Assembly (NCBI GenBank): GCA_963717195.1
Contig: CAVQVR010000012.1
Span: 434,001 to 498,000 of the forward strand
Source: JACDAE01 sp963717195
GTDB lineage: Bacteria; Chloroflexota; Ktedonobacteria; Ktedonobacterales; Ktedonobacteraceae
Length of the DNA: 64,000 nt
Reading direction: 5' to 3'
The position numbers and the translations under genes were made by a program. The notes below the pieces were generated by a model. That model worked only from the letters and a program-made list of their open reading frames with translations, did not search any database and had not been told where the DNA came from. Positions 7,684-16,890 of this stretch are shown here, one piece after another. How positions within the stretch are numbered: the first letter of the stretch is position 1; each line of letters begins with the position of its first letter.

Positions 7684-10635
7684 CTACATTTTACCTGCAT
7701 CACCGATCAAATGAAAAGCAGCCCAGAAATAGGGATGAACTCGATATGAGGGAACAGACGTACACGAACGTGCAAGAAAGCTGCGTTGAGCATCCCCCAG
7801 AGCTGCCGCCTTCGTATACCCACTCAAAAGCGCTTTATAAAACATCTCCATCAGTTCGGCGCTACTGGCATCATCAACCTTCCAGAGCGTCGGCAACAGA
7901 GATGCAGCGCCTGCATAGAGAAACCCGCGCCCCAGACCAATTACCTCATCAACCCCACTCACCACCGTACGCCCCGTCTCACAGGCGCTCAAGGTCACAA
8001 GGGAGCACGAAGCAAGGTTCAGATTAAACACTTCAATGGCACTGAGTTGACGATCAGCCAGCTTGATATGCGAGAAGTTGGGCGCATCCAGACGGAAGAG
8101 ACCATGTGCGGCAATATGTATAATAGGACTACGCTCTCCAACACTCCATAAGAGAGGTGTTGTAGCAGCTTCATCGAGGAGCGGCTGCGTCCCCAATTGC
8201 GCGGCAACCCTTTGTGCCTCCTGAACGGCAAACGCCAGGCGACCATTGTCTGAAAGCCCCATAACGAGCGCGTCCTGCAATTGCACCCCTTTCGCCTGTA
8301 TCCGTTGCCCTCGCTGGCGACAGATATCGAGCAGGGCTGCTGAGGGCAAATAGGAAACATTCAAGCGCTCAACGACAAACTGTACACCATCATGGAGGCA
8401 ATGGAAGGGCAGATAATGCAGCATCCCATAGGGCACCACGATAAGATGCTCACGGCCAGCCAGCGCACTCGCTACCGGCTGTAACAAAATATCATACAGG
8501 CGTTGCAGCAGACCCAGAGCATTCTCTTGCAAACCAGAAAAAGTTTGTTCACCATCAGGGGCACCAGCAGCTTGAGCAGCCATATCGAGATTAGTACGCC
8601 AGAGCGTCAGCAAACGTTCTAATTTGGGAACAACTCCGTAAACAATCTGAACATCTACCCCTGTACGTGTCAGTTGAAAGATATAGAGATCCTGGTCCGC
8701 AAGATAATACTCCAGCAACAACGTATTGGCCTCTAGCTTCGGCCACAGCGATGTTACGATGCTATTGGTCCAACTGGGACGCGGACGTGCCACAACATCA
8801 CCAGCAGAACGTAATTGCATCTGCTCCAATAATTGCTCAATACGACGCTCACGCACCTGCATTTCCTTGCGTGCACGTACTGGCCCGACTGCACGAATAC
8901 GCATCACAGCCGTGTCGCTCAGATTGCCTTCATTCTCCGTCTCATAAACAATCGAACTGAACCACGCCTGCTCCTCGCGCAGCCGTGCCAGGTCTTCCAG
9001 CACAGCCTCACCTGCTTTGTCACCGGCACGCAGACGAATATCGATATTGTTCCGCAAGTAATCACCCAGCACACGTGACTTTGCCTTCTCCACATAAATA
9101 AGCGCCTGATCAGTATTCCCTCGCTTCATCGCCAACGTCATAGCTCGCTGGTAAATGCCACCTTTATCTTCAAGAAAGCTGGTTCGCTCATCCAACACCA
9201 GCCGACTCTGTACTTCATCGATTCCCTGCACAGCGCGATCATAGTACCCTGCTGCTTCATCCAGATTTCCATGCCGCTCCGCCAACTGCCCCAACATATC
9301 ATCACAGAGATATTTCAGGTCGAGCAATCCCTGTCCCTGTGCCACATCCAGTGCCTGATCGCAAAGATCCTGCGCGATTGCAAGATCTCCCGTTGCATCA
9401 GCAATATGGGCCTGCAAAAGCATCGTATGGGCAAGGTGAGGAAGATCTTCCTGATCCGCAAACATATCCGCGACATGTTGTGCCTCGCGCAGACTCGCAT
9501 CTAGCTGCTTATCAGCATAATAGAGCTCTGCCCGGCGTAAACGAGCCAGCGCTGCCAATCGTACCAGTCCACCTTCTTCCAGTAGCGTGCTTGCCTCCTG
9601 GAGCATTACGTCAGCCTCGCGTAGATCGCCTTGCATCGTTGCCGCCGCTGCCTGGTGCATCAACGAACGCGCAAGATTATGGCGCTGCCCGGGCGATGAA
9701 CGGAAAAACTTTACCGTTTCACCCGCCAGTTCATACGCCTCACGTGCACGATTGAGGCGCATCATACAAAAACACATTTGCTGAGCTACCTCTGCAGCAG
9801 CAAAGCTCATAGTATGCTTGCGGAAGAGTGCCCGGCTCTGATTGTAAAGCAGCAAAGCCCGGCTATAATGCCCCTGTGCAGCATAAATTTCAGCAACGTT
9901 CAGTTCCTCACGCGCAACCGAGATCTCCTCACGCTCTCCATAGACGGCGAAAGTTGCTCGCGCCTGCTCATGCAACGCTGCTGCTTCACGAAACTTCCCC
10001 TGCGCAGCCAACGTCAATGCTTTATTCCCACGAGCACGGGCAAGATGCAGTTCAACGCTCTCTCCCAATCGCAAGTACGTCTCAATAGCCCGGTCGAAGA
10101 GATGCAACGCCTGATCATACTGGCCAAGTTCAAAATTGATGATTGCTGCATTCACATCGATCTGTCCAGCACGCAGAAGTTTGCCATGACGCATAAAAAT
10201 TTCTCGTGCCGCCGCCGCATCCTTCAGCGCTTCAGTCGTACAATTCAGACGCAGACATGCACTGACACGCCCGATCCGCGTGCGAGCCCACCCTACCTCA
10301 TCATCCATCTCCAGAAACTCTTCACCAGCCGCATCTAGAAACGGCAACGCCTCCTGATCTCGATCCAGGCGACGCAATGCATCACCCCGCGCCATCAATC
10401 CCAAAGCGTGATAATATCTGTTGCTTGCCAGGTTTCCAATCAGCAACAGATATCCAGAGAGGGTAAAAGAAAGCTTCGCATTGCTATTCCAGCAACGATC
10501 CGCCTCCTTTTTGATCTGGTAGACCAGGCGATCACGCGCAACATCACTGAAGGCGGGAACCGAGGTCTGGAGCAATTGCCGCCCTTGCTCTTCAGACATA
10601 GTGAGGAGCGTTTGAACAAGATCACGAGGCGTCAT
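7684..10635 (-). CDS. TPR-CHAT domain protein (caspase-like protease)
   Basis: About 983 residues. The N-terminal ~550 residues are helical tetratricopeptide-like repeats (for example YYHALGLMARGDALRRLDRDQEALPFLDAAGEEF and GQYDQALHLFDRAIETYLRLGE). A linker of ~100 residues rich in Arg and Glu follows, then a CHAT domain with the expected catalytic His in IIHIAAHGLFRL (codons ~8085-8115) and Cys in LVTLSACETG (~7975-8005), then GRGFLYAGAASLLPTLWKVDD. CHAT proteases cleave partner proteins when triggered through their repeat domains. It is last in an operon after a sigma factor and a zinc-finger protein, so a role in sigma control is an inference. ATG 10635 is chosen; an in-frame TTG at 10695 would add 20 residues. 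Confidence 0.9.
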   Translation of the reverse strand: MTPRDLVQTLLTMSEEQGRQLLQTSVPAFSDVARDRLVYQIKKEADRCWNSNAKLSFTLSGYLLLIGNLASNRYYHALGLMARGDALRRLDRDQEALPFLDAAGEEFLEMDDEVGWARTRIGRVSACLRLNCTTEALKDAAAAREIFMRHGKLLRAGQIDVNAAIINFELGQYDQALHLFDRAIETYLRLGESVELHLARARGNKALTLAAQGKFREAAALHEQARATFAVYGEREEISVAREELNVAEIYAAQGHYSRALLLYNQSRALFRKHTMSFAAAEVAQQMCFCMMRLNRAREAYELAGETVKFFRSSPGQRHNLARSLMHQAAAATMQGDLREADVMLQEASTLLEEGGLVRLAALARLRRAELYYADKQLDASLREAQHVADMFADQEDLPHLAHTMLLQAHIADATGDLAIAQDLCDQALDVAQGQGLLDLKYLCDDMLGQLAERHGNLDEAAGYYDRAVQGIDEVQSRLVLDERTSFLEDKGGIYQRAMTLAMKRGNTDQALIYVEKAKSRVLGDYLRNNIDIRLRAGDKAGEAVLEDLARLREEQAWFSSIVYETENEGNLSDTAVMRIRAVGPVRARKEMQVRERRIEQLLEQMQLRSAGDVVARPRPSWTNSIVTSLWPKLEANTLLLEYYLADQDLYIFQLTRTGVDVQIVYGVVPKLERLLTLWRTNLDMAAQAAGAPDGEQTFSGLQENALGLLQRLYDILLQPVASALAGREHLIVVPYGMLHYLPFHCLHDGVQFVVERLNVSYLPSAALLDICRQRGQRIQAKGVQLQDALVMGLSDNGRLAFAVQEAQRVAAQLGTQPLLDEAATTPLLWSVGERSPIIHIAAHGLFRLDAPNFSHIKLADRQLSAIEVFNLNLASCSLVTLSACETGRTVVSGVDEVIGLGRGFLYAGAASLLPTLWKVDDASSAELMEMFYKALLSGYTKAAALGDAQRSFLARSCTSVPSYRVHPYFWAAFHLIGDAGKM

Positions 10636-10737
10636 AGATTCGGTTTTCTTTTCAATATCTTCACAAAATATGGGCGGAACGTCACCTTGCGTCAAACGGT
10701 AGGGATCGATAAATCGTGGACGCGATAAATCTGGTCC

Positions 10738-11568
10738 CTACGATGTTGGACGTATAGAAAGCTGGTCGATCACGACAATCCCTTCAGGAAGTTGGAGTTC
10801 CATGGTATAGGTGGCCGGCGTAAGCGAAGAAAAAACAAAATTTCCCAGTTCATCAATAGTCTGCGTATAGAGCGTTTTCCCGCTTGCTTCTGACATTGAA
10901 AGCTGTACAGTCTTCCCTTGCAATATTCCAACTGTTGTCCCCTTCTGAGTGACAAAGCCGATCAATTGCAACGCATCCTTACGAGCGGGATCACGCTCTA
11001 CCTGCACAGAGAGCGTTACATCTTCTGCCGTATACCGACGAGGCCAGAGGGCTGACCGCGAACCTGCATTACGCTGATAGGCAAGACGAGGTTGTTGCGG
11101 TACCAGTATCGCTGCAATACGACGTACACCTGCAAGTGATTGGTCGCGCAATTGATCCAACGTCCGTTTCACATCCTGATGATTGTTTGTCGCAACAGGA
11201 GATACAGAAGCGGCCTTTTGCGTTACAGGAGTAGATTGCATCAGTATAGGCTCGTTCTCAAGAAATTGTGTGAGCGTTGCCACTTCAGCCGCACACAGCA
11301 TACACCGGTTCAGATGATTCTTCACTACAACCGACCGGGCTTGAGAGAGCATCCCCATCTGATATTCACCCAACACCTGGTTGGGTGGACAATCCCACCT
11401 GTAGAGCTTACTTATCAGCTCAAGTTCTATATGACGGTATGTGGCCAGTTGCAACGAACAACGCTGACAATGCGCAAGGTGCTCAACAACAGCAGGCCGC
11501 ACCGTCTCTCCCGCAAGATAGGCGACTAACTCTTCATCACGAAGAACACCTGGTTCACTACACTCCAT
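10738..11568 (-). CDS. Anti-sigma-like zinc-finger protein with two ZAS motifs
   Basis: 276 residues. Two HxxxCxxC zinc-binding anti-sigma (ZAS/zf-HC2) motifs lie in the first half: HLAHCQRC near residue 33 and HLNRCMLC near residue 91. A ~70-residue linker follows, and the C-terminal ~90 residues form a predicted beta-sandwich (VTLSVQVERDPA, QLIGFVTQKGTTVG, YTQTIDELGNFVFSSLTPATYTMEL), resembling carboxypeptidase regulatory-like domains. No transmembrane helix is apparent, so it would be soluble. ATG 11568 follows GAGGAAACGCTC; the open frame continues upstream to 11643 without a better signal. It lies between the sigma-factor gene (191 bp upstream) and the CHAT gene, and probably binds that sigma factor. 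Confidence 0.82.
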   Translation of the reverse strand: MECSEPGVLRDEELVAYLAGETVRPAVVEHLAHCQRCSLQLATYRHIELELISKLYRWDCPPNQVLGEYQMGMLSQARSVVVKNHLNRCMLCAAEVATLTQFLENEPILMQSTPVTQKAASVSPVATNNHQDVKRTLDQLRDQSLAGVRRIAAILVPQQPRLAYQRNAGSRSALWPRRYTAEDVTLSVQVERDPARKDALQLIGFVTQKGTTVGILQGKTVQLSMSEASGKTLYTQTIDELGNFVFSSLTPATYTMELQLPEGIVVIDQLSIRPTS

Positions 11569-11759
11569 GAGCGTTTCCTCTATATTTTTATAGGATATTG
11601 GCCCGTTACCATAGGCCACAACAACCACAGTATCGCACGACATGCAATGGGACAGACATCCATTTACCCTAATAAACGAAGTGCTCCATTTTTTTCGGGC
11701 GCTATCAATGGAAATAGATTTCCAAGCGCGGATTTTTCACTCTCCTACTCCTGAATACG

Positions 11760-12527
11760 TCAGAAGTTCTCGTGACGAAAGAGTAACTGCAACCTTCTAT
11801 TACGCCGCAACCGCTCCAGCACATTGCGCTTAATCCGATAAACATCATCTACAGTGGGAAAATGCCTGCGGTGCTGGCTACTAATCTCACTGGGCTTCAT
11901 CCCCTGAACATACGCCAGGTAAATAAGAATACGTTCATCCTCGCCATTGAGTTCCTCTTGAATGACCTGCCATAATCCCTGTGCAGAAATGTTGGAGACG
12001 ACATCATCAGCAGGATCACTACTGGCAGGCTCGTGCTCTATCGACTCCAACGTCTCCTCATACTGCCGCGCCTGCCGCGCCCGCACCTCGTCGGCCACCA
12101 CACTATGCACACACATTTTTAGATATTTCAATATAGCAGCCAGTGAGTCGAAGTTTCCCATCTTGGCTGGCGTCAACGCCTGCGAAAATTTGGCAAAAGC
12201 GGTATTGACAAGGGGGCCGCTTCCATCCTGTCCTAATAACGGTGCCGCGCTCTGATGTTGTGTTACCCAGGTTAACACGAGCGGCGCATACTGTTGATAA
12301 ATACAGCCCCAGGCGTCATCATCCCGCTTGACAATGGCACGACGAAACAACTCAAGGCAGAAACGATCATTCGAGGCGTTCTGCTTGAGAAATTTATTCG
12401 TCTCTTCTGAGCAACAACGAGCCAGTTCGTTTATAGAAAGTTGCTCCGGTGGTGGTGGGGCGCTGTCCCCCTGTCCTCCCATGCTCGGGGGTAACCCCGA
12501 CGACTGAGAGAGGTTTTGAGACTCCAT
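11760..12527 (-). CDS. Sigma-70 family (ECF-like) RNA polymerase sigma factor
   Basis: 255 residues. A Pro/Gln/Ser-rich N-terminal ~35 residues precede a region 2-like segment (DDDAWGCIYQQYAPLVLTWVTQHQ, AILKYLKMCVHSVVADEVRARQARQ) and a region 4-like helix-turn-helix (EDERILIYLAYVQGMKPSEISSQH and VDDVYRIKRNVLERLRRNRRL). Region 2 is divergent, so core-binding affinity is uncertain. ATG 12527 is preceded by GGGAGC; the open frame reaches 12590 but that start lacks a site. It heads the operon with the ZAS and CHAT genes. Alternative: a sigma-like regulator that no longer recruits polymerase. Confidence 0.8.
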   Translation of the reverse strand: MESQNLSQSSGLPPSMGGQGDSAPPPPEQLSINELARCCSEETNKFLKQNASNDRFCLELFRRAIVKRDDDAWGCIYQQYAPLVLTWVTQHQSAAPLLGQDGSGPLVNTAFAKFSQALTPAKMGNFDSLAAILKYLKMCVHSVVADEVRARQARQYEETLESIEHEPASSDPADDVVSNISAQGLWQVIQEELNGEDERILIYLAYVQGMKPSEISSQHRRHFPTVDDVYRIKRNVLERLRRNRRLQLLFRHENF

Positions 12528-13031
12528 CGACAAAAGCTCCCTGCTTCCAGATACTATACACAGCCCAACATCTATGCAGTATAGCATCATTGTTTATCTG
12601 CCCACAAGCTCCTTGACGAGCTTATATAGCTTTTATCCTTTATCGCGTGGTTCGCTGAAATAGTGCCGGACTTCAGTACCCCTAAACGGTTATTTTTAAT
12701 AGAGTACTCTACAAGCGCTTTGCAGATCGCCTGCCCCGAAACTTGGGCGTTAAAAATACACTAGTTGTCCTACAGTTGACAGTATTCGACAGTTGACAGT
12801 GGTCCTGCAATTGCCTAAAATAGAACGTTGAGTAGCCTAAAAGTATAGGCACAAGACATAACAATATAGGAAAATAGGGTGAGGGAACTCCTATTTCAGC
12901 ATCCATTTACGACATCTATGATATGCTTGTACAACCACCTATCTACACGATCATGCGCCGATGGATGTAGAGACAAAAAAAGACCCTACGCATGGATGTA
13001 CGAGAAAAATTTCTCCCAAAGGCGGAGCAAG
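12528..13031. other. Divergent intergenic region
   Basis: About 500 bp between the sigma-factor operon (leftward) and the DUF4388 operon (rightward). It holds a consensus promoter for the right-hand operon and a near-tandem repeat of CGACAGTTGACAGT-like sequence at ~12772-12800, which may be a regulator site. An in-frame extension of the DUF4388 gene reaches back to 12879 but has no family similarity. Confidence 0.6.
12793..12821 (+). promoter_or_regulatory. Sigma-70-type promoter of the DUF4388 operon
   Basis: TTGACA at 12793-12798, a 17-bp spacer and TAAAAT at 12816-12821. Another TTGACA lies 17 bp further upstream (12776-12781) within a short direct repeat, so two overlapping promoters or an operator duplication are possible. 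Confidence 0.7.
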
Positions 13032-13649
13032 ATGTTCATGTCACAAAAACGAGGTACGGTAACTGATCGATTACTTAATGTCATACAGGTTCTACAACTT
13101 GGTAAGAAAACAGGACACCTTACTGTCGAGCGAGACGAAGGGAAAGGGCAGGAAAAGGGTGAGATCATTTTCGTGCAAGGACAGGTAACACAGGCATATG
13201 GAGGCAATTTGCGTGGACAGGAGGCATTGAACTGGCTGAGCACCTGGGGTGCCTGTCGTTTTATTTTTGTGCCAGCTACGCCAGAAAAGACGACAAGCCC
13301 TCTTGCTTCCGAGCCAATCGGACCTCCCAGAACGACGCAGTCCTTAGGTGATACTAATCCACGGTTTACTGCCGCCATGCCAGTGCTTCATCAGCGATCA
13401 GGTTGGCCCAATACAACAGACCAGCTAGCCAGTTCATCTCCTGGTCCTGCCGTCCCACGTCGTATACGCTCGGTCAATGTTTCACTACATTTGCTTGACC
13501 AGGAGCGGCTTTCCCGGGCTCACCGGCAATTATTCCTACTCATCGATGGAAATAGAACCATCGCCGAACTGGTGCGTCTTACCGGACGCCCATTTGAAGA
13601 AATTCAACGATTACTACAAGAATTAGAACACATCGGAGTGATAGAGTAA
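13032..13649 (+). CDS. DUF4388 domain-containing protein
   Basis: 205 residues. The N-terminal ~75 residues match DUF4388 (PatA-like): DRLLNVIQVLQLGKKTGHLTVERDEGKGQEKGEIIFVQGQVTQAYGGNLRGQEALNWLSTWGACRFIF. A polar linker with Thr, Ser and Pro follows, and the C-terminal ~60 residues (LFLLIDGNRTIAELVRLTGRPFEEIQRLLQELEHIGVIE) look like a winged-helix or coiled tail often found in this family. Members are usually associated with two-component or Mgl-type small-GTPase signalling; no enzymatic motif is visible. ATG 13032 follows AAAGGCGGAG; an in-frame ATG two codons later (13038) is equally possible. 61 bp upstream of the Cache sensor gene. Confidence 0.78.
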   Translation: MFMSQKRGTVTDRLLNVIQVLQLGKKTGHLTVERDEGKGQEKGEIIFVQGQVTQAYGGNLRGQEALNWLSTWGACRFIFVPATPEKTTSPLASEPIGPPRTTQSLGDTNPRFTAAMPVLHQRSGWPNTTDQLASSSPGPAVPRRIRSVNVSLHLLDQERLSRAHRQLFLLIDGNRTIAELVRLTGRPFEEIQRLLQELEHIGVIE

Positions 13650-13710
13650 AACTCTTCAGAGAGAAATCCTGAGTGTATTTACGTGCATGTTGATAAGGAC
13701 GGTTATTCTC

Positions 13711-15249
13711 ATGGCTCAACAAGACTTTCAATCTTCTCGCCGAAAGGTCTCGCTTTCAGTCAAAGTCTCGCTGGCACTTGTTGGCGCGGCTATTGTGCCT
13801 CTGCTTCTTACACTAAGTTTTAGCGAGTTGCAGACGCGTCCCCAATTGATTACTCAAGCAAATAATGCAATGGAAGGTGACGCCAAAACACGTGTACAGT
13901 TGATTGATACCTACCTTCACGAACGTCTGCTTGATACGCAGACAATCACGCAGGTTCCCTCATTACAGCAATTCGTGGGCACCCCTCCTGCGATGACGGC
14001 GAGTTACCAATCGCTAGCTACTCATGCCGATTACGCACTCGTCGCCGGGACGTTCCGCGACAAAAACTATACCATCTGGTCACTCTTCGATCCTAAAGGG
14101 CACTTGCTCCTGGCCTATCCCAAGACTCCTAAACCGCATGGACAATATCTGGTCCCTCCTCAGTACCTCCAGGCTGTGAATGCAGGGAAAAATTTCGTAT
14201 CGGCTGTGTATTACGATCACGCGACGAACAAAGCTTCAGTCGATATCTATGCACCAATCTATTTGTCGCAGGTTCCGGGCTCAACTCAGAAACCCGTCTA
14301 TCTGGGCTTCATTCTTGCTACACTTAATCTTGATTACATCTGGAACATCGTCGACACCGATCATGATAATGGAACGGGCAGTTACGCCTTTATTCTTGAT
14401 GAGAATGGCGTTCGTATCGCTGTCCCCCAGGGGATGAACAATCAGCTTCTTATGAAGAGTGTTGCTCCTGTTGCAGCCGCTGCTCAGCAGGAAATTAATC
14501 GCGAAGCTCGCTTTGGGAGCACGAGCGGCTCTGTTCCAGTTTTTGGCGATAACGCGCTGCAAGAAAAACTATCCAGTCAATCAATAAGTAACTTCCAGGC
14601 CCAACCAACCGGTGCGACAGAATCCTTTCAAATTGTGCACGATCCCACTGACTCCACGATTGTACCATGGCACTACTTTGTCCTCAGCCCGGTCAACACG
14701 GTTACCTCGGTCGCTAATCAGCAGTTGCTCGTCACTATTATTATTGCCGCCGCAATGTCAACCCTGGTCGCACTCCTTGGATTAATCGTCGGTCGCAATA
14801 TTACACGTCCTATTCTCCTTTCAGTCGAAAATCTGCGTAGCAACAGCCGGGCACTCAGTTCGCTTGCAGCTCGCCAACGTGACGCTGCCTCAGAACAGAT
14901 GTGGGTCGTCGATTCTTCACAGGTTGGCCTGCAATCAGTCCAATACTATACCGATGCCACCAAAGTTGCAGCACAACGCCTCACTGAAACAGGTATGGAT
15001 CTCTTGCAACGCTGGCAACAAGCAGAACCGGGTACGACACGAAAATCATTGGAACACATCTTAACAGCATCTAAATATATTGAAGAAGCAGCACAACACC
15101 AGACAGCCAGCAACCAGAAACTTTCTACTGCACTCAAGGTTGCGACTCAGGTTACAGAACAGCTCGCTACCGGTGCTACTTCCGCCACAGATGCAGCTAC
15201 CCAACTGGAGCAAGTGGTACAACAGCTACGTTCGGTCGTTGGTCGATAA
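13711..15249 (+). CDS. Membrane sensor with extracellular dCache-like domain
   Basis: 512 residues. One transmembrane helix near residue 20-40 (SLALVGAAIVPLLLTLSF), a ~300-residue extracytoplasmic region of dCache type (ending near VPWHYFVLSPVNTV), a second helix (LLVTIIIAAAMSTLVALLGLIVG) with the HAMP-like start RNITRPIL, then ~150 residues of predicted coiled coil without a kinase, cyclase or methyl-accepting hairpin signature. It therefore senses a small extracellular ligand but has no recognisable output of its own. The DUF4388 protein encoded just upstream may transmit the signal (inference). ATG 13711 follows AAGGAC at 13694; an upstream ATG at 13687 has no site. Confidence 0.8.
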   Translation: MAQQDFQSSRRKVSLSVKVSLALVGAAIVPLLLTLSFSELQTRPQLITQANNAMEGDAKTRVQLIDTYLHERLLDTQTITQVPSLQQFVGTPPAMTASYQSLATHADYALVAGTFRDKNYTIWSLFDPKGHLLLAYPKTPKPHGQYLVPPQYLQAVNAGKNFVSAVYYDHATNKASVDIYAPIYLSQVPGSTQKPVYLGFILATLNLDYIWNIVDTDHDNGTGSYAFILDENGVRIAVPQGMNNQLLMKSVAPVAAAAQQEINREARFGSTSGSVPVFGDNALQEKLSSQSISNFQAQPTGATESFQIVHDPTDSTIVPWHYFVLSPVNTVTSVANQQLLVTIIIAAAMSTLVALLGLIVGRNITRPILLSVENLRSNSRALSSLAARQRDAASEQMWVVDSSQVGLQSVQYYTDATKVAAQRLTETGMDLLQRWQQAEPGTTRKSLEHILTASKYIEEAAQHQTASNQKLSTALKVATQVTEQLATGATSATDAATQLEQVVQQLRSVVGR

Positions 15250-15277
15250 ATTCTGTACTAAAAACAGGTGCCCTCTG

Positions 15278-15314
15278 GATTCGTGACGAGCTTGCAAACG
15301 GCTCGTCACGAATC
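15278..15314. terminator. Inverted repeat after the Cache sensor gene
   Basis: Perfect 14-bp arms (15278-15291 and 15301-15314, GATTCGTGACGAGC) with a 9-base loop lie between convergent genes. There is no T tract on either side, so it is a terminator or an mRNA 3'-end stabiliser. Confidence 0.6.
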
Positions 15315-15332
15315 ATGTTCCAATGAACCTTT

Positions 15333-16676
15333 TCACGAGCGGCGCTGCGCAACCACCTGAATACCATATTTCGGGCGAATAGTTATTGAAGGAACCAGTT
15401 CAAATGGCCTATCGGGCACCAGCGTAAATCTCCATTTCTGAGCAAGAGTAGCAAGAATAAGACGCGCCTCCACCAGTGCAAAGATGTTTCCAATGCAGAA
15501 CCGTTGCCCTCCTCCAAAGGGAAAATATGCATACCTTGGACGTTGTTGAACAGCTTGCTTCTCCCAGCGCTCGGGCCAGAATGCCTCGGGTTCAGTATAA
15601 AAACGGACATCATGGTGAACCACCCAGGATGAAAGCAACACGACCGTTCCCGGCTTAATCACATATCCTCCCAGTTCATCCGCTTCCTGACAATCGCGAA
15701 ATACGCCCCAGACAGGCGGATAGAGACGCAAGGCTTCGTTAACTATTTGTTCAGTATAAGCAAGACATGGCAAATCTTCTATCGTCGGCAGCCTACCACC
15801 CAATACAGACTCAAGCTCAGCGGCAAGCTTCTCTTCAATCTCAGGATGCATTGCTAACAAACGCCAGGTGTATGACAGAGCCATCGCCACTGTTTCATGA
15901 CCCGCGATATAAAGATTTACCACTTCATCGCGCAATTGCTTATCGGTCATACGACTACCGTCTTCATCCTGTATATGGAGCAAAGTCGAAAGCAGATCAG
16001 CGCCATCGCTTGCTTTCTGCCGCTGCTCACTGATAATCTGACGAATGATTGTATTGAGTTCCGAGAGCGCGGCATTGTATTGACGGTTGCCGGGCGTAGG
16101 AATCCAATCGGGATATTGCAAAGGACGCACGGCTGCCGCACTTACCTGCTCTATAAGCACATCAAGCGCCTTCCCAATACGATGCACATCTCCCGTCGTT
16201 TCGCTATCGAAGAGCGTCCTGGTGACAATCTCCAGTGAGAGTTGCATCATCTCCTCTTGAATACTCAGTTCCTGACCATCTTTCCAACTCTCCGACAATC
16301 GTTGCGAAAGTGTGACCATCGCTGCCCCATAGGAGACAATGCGTTTCTGATGAAAGGCCGGCTGCATCAACCGTCGCTGGCGCAACCAGAAATCGCCCTC
16401 GCTAAAGATCAATCCATTGCCAAAGAGGCTCTTCCTACGCTGTGTAAACCTGGATTTGCTATACTTCTTGTTATGCGTGACCAACACCTGCTCGATAAGA
16501 TCAGGATGACTGACCATATAAATCGCTGTCGTCCCCAGACGTATCTGCATAACATCGCCATACTCCTTAGCACAGCGTCTCAGATACTCAAGCGGTTCCT
16601 GGACAAACGCACGGGCATTGCCAATAAGCGGTTCCCCCTTTGGTCCTGGTGGGACCAAAGGATGTGAAATAACCAT
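15333..16676 (-). CDS. Cytochrome P450
   Basis: 447-residue heme monooxygenase of eukaryote-like (class II-type) appearance with all key motifs: I-helix AGHET (258-262), K-helix EALR (314-317), the PERW segment, and the heme-binding FPFGGGQRFCIGN with ligand Cys394. The Pro-rich start PPGPKGEPLIGN is typical of this clade, and no reductase domain or ferredoxin gene is adjacent. The substrate cannot be told from sequence; fatty-acid or terpenoid hydroxylation is common for relatives. Convergent with the sensor gene. The start ATG 16676 is unambiguous. Confidence 0.93.
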   Translation of the reverse strand: MVISHPLVPPGPKGEPLIGNARAFVQEPLEYLRRCAKEYGDVMQIRLGTTAIYMVSHPDLIEQVLVTHNKKYSKSRFTQRRKSLFGNGLIFSEGDFWLRQRRLMQPAFHQKRIVSYGAAMVTLSQRLSESWKDGQELSIQEEMMQLSLEIVTRTLFDSETTGDVHRIGKALDVLIEQVSAAAVRPLQYPDWIPTPGNRQYNAALSELNTIIRQIISEQRQKASDGADLLSTLLHIQDEDGSRMTDKQLRDEVVNLYIAGHETVAMALSYTWRLLAMHPEIEEKLAAELESVLGGRLPTIEDLPCLAYTEQIVNEALRLYPPVWGVFRDCQEADELGGYVIKPGTVVLLSSWVVHHDVRFYTEPEAFWPERWEKQAVQQRPRYAYFPFGGGQRFCIGNIFALVEARLILATLAQKWRFTLVPDRPFELVPSITIRPKYGIQVVAQRRS

Positions 16677-16825
16677 ACTGTTTCTCGCTTCTGTTATTAA
16701 GAAAATAGAGATGGTGAAAGAATACTTTCCTAAAGAGAGAGATTGTAAGCACCTGATCTGGGTAATAGTATGGCCCTATTTCTTATCGTACCATTGTGTT
16801 TTTTCTTCTTCTATTTATTGTACGC

Positions 16826-16870
16826 AAAAATAAAAAGAGGTGAAGGAGATATGCTTATCTCCCCCACCTC
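16826..16870 (-). terminator. Rho-independent terminator of the GH53 gene
   Basis: Read on the minus strand, a stem pairs GAGGTGGGGGAGATA with TATCTCCTTCACCTC (two internal mismatches, AGCA loop) and is followed by a T-rich run TTTTTATTTTT. It lies just past the GH53 stop at 16891. Confidence 0.85.
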
Positions 16871-16890
16871 ACAGAACAGAGACTCTACAT

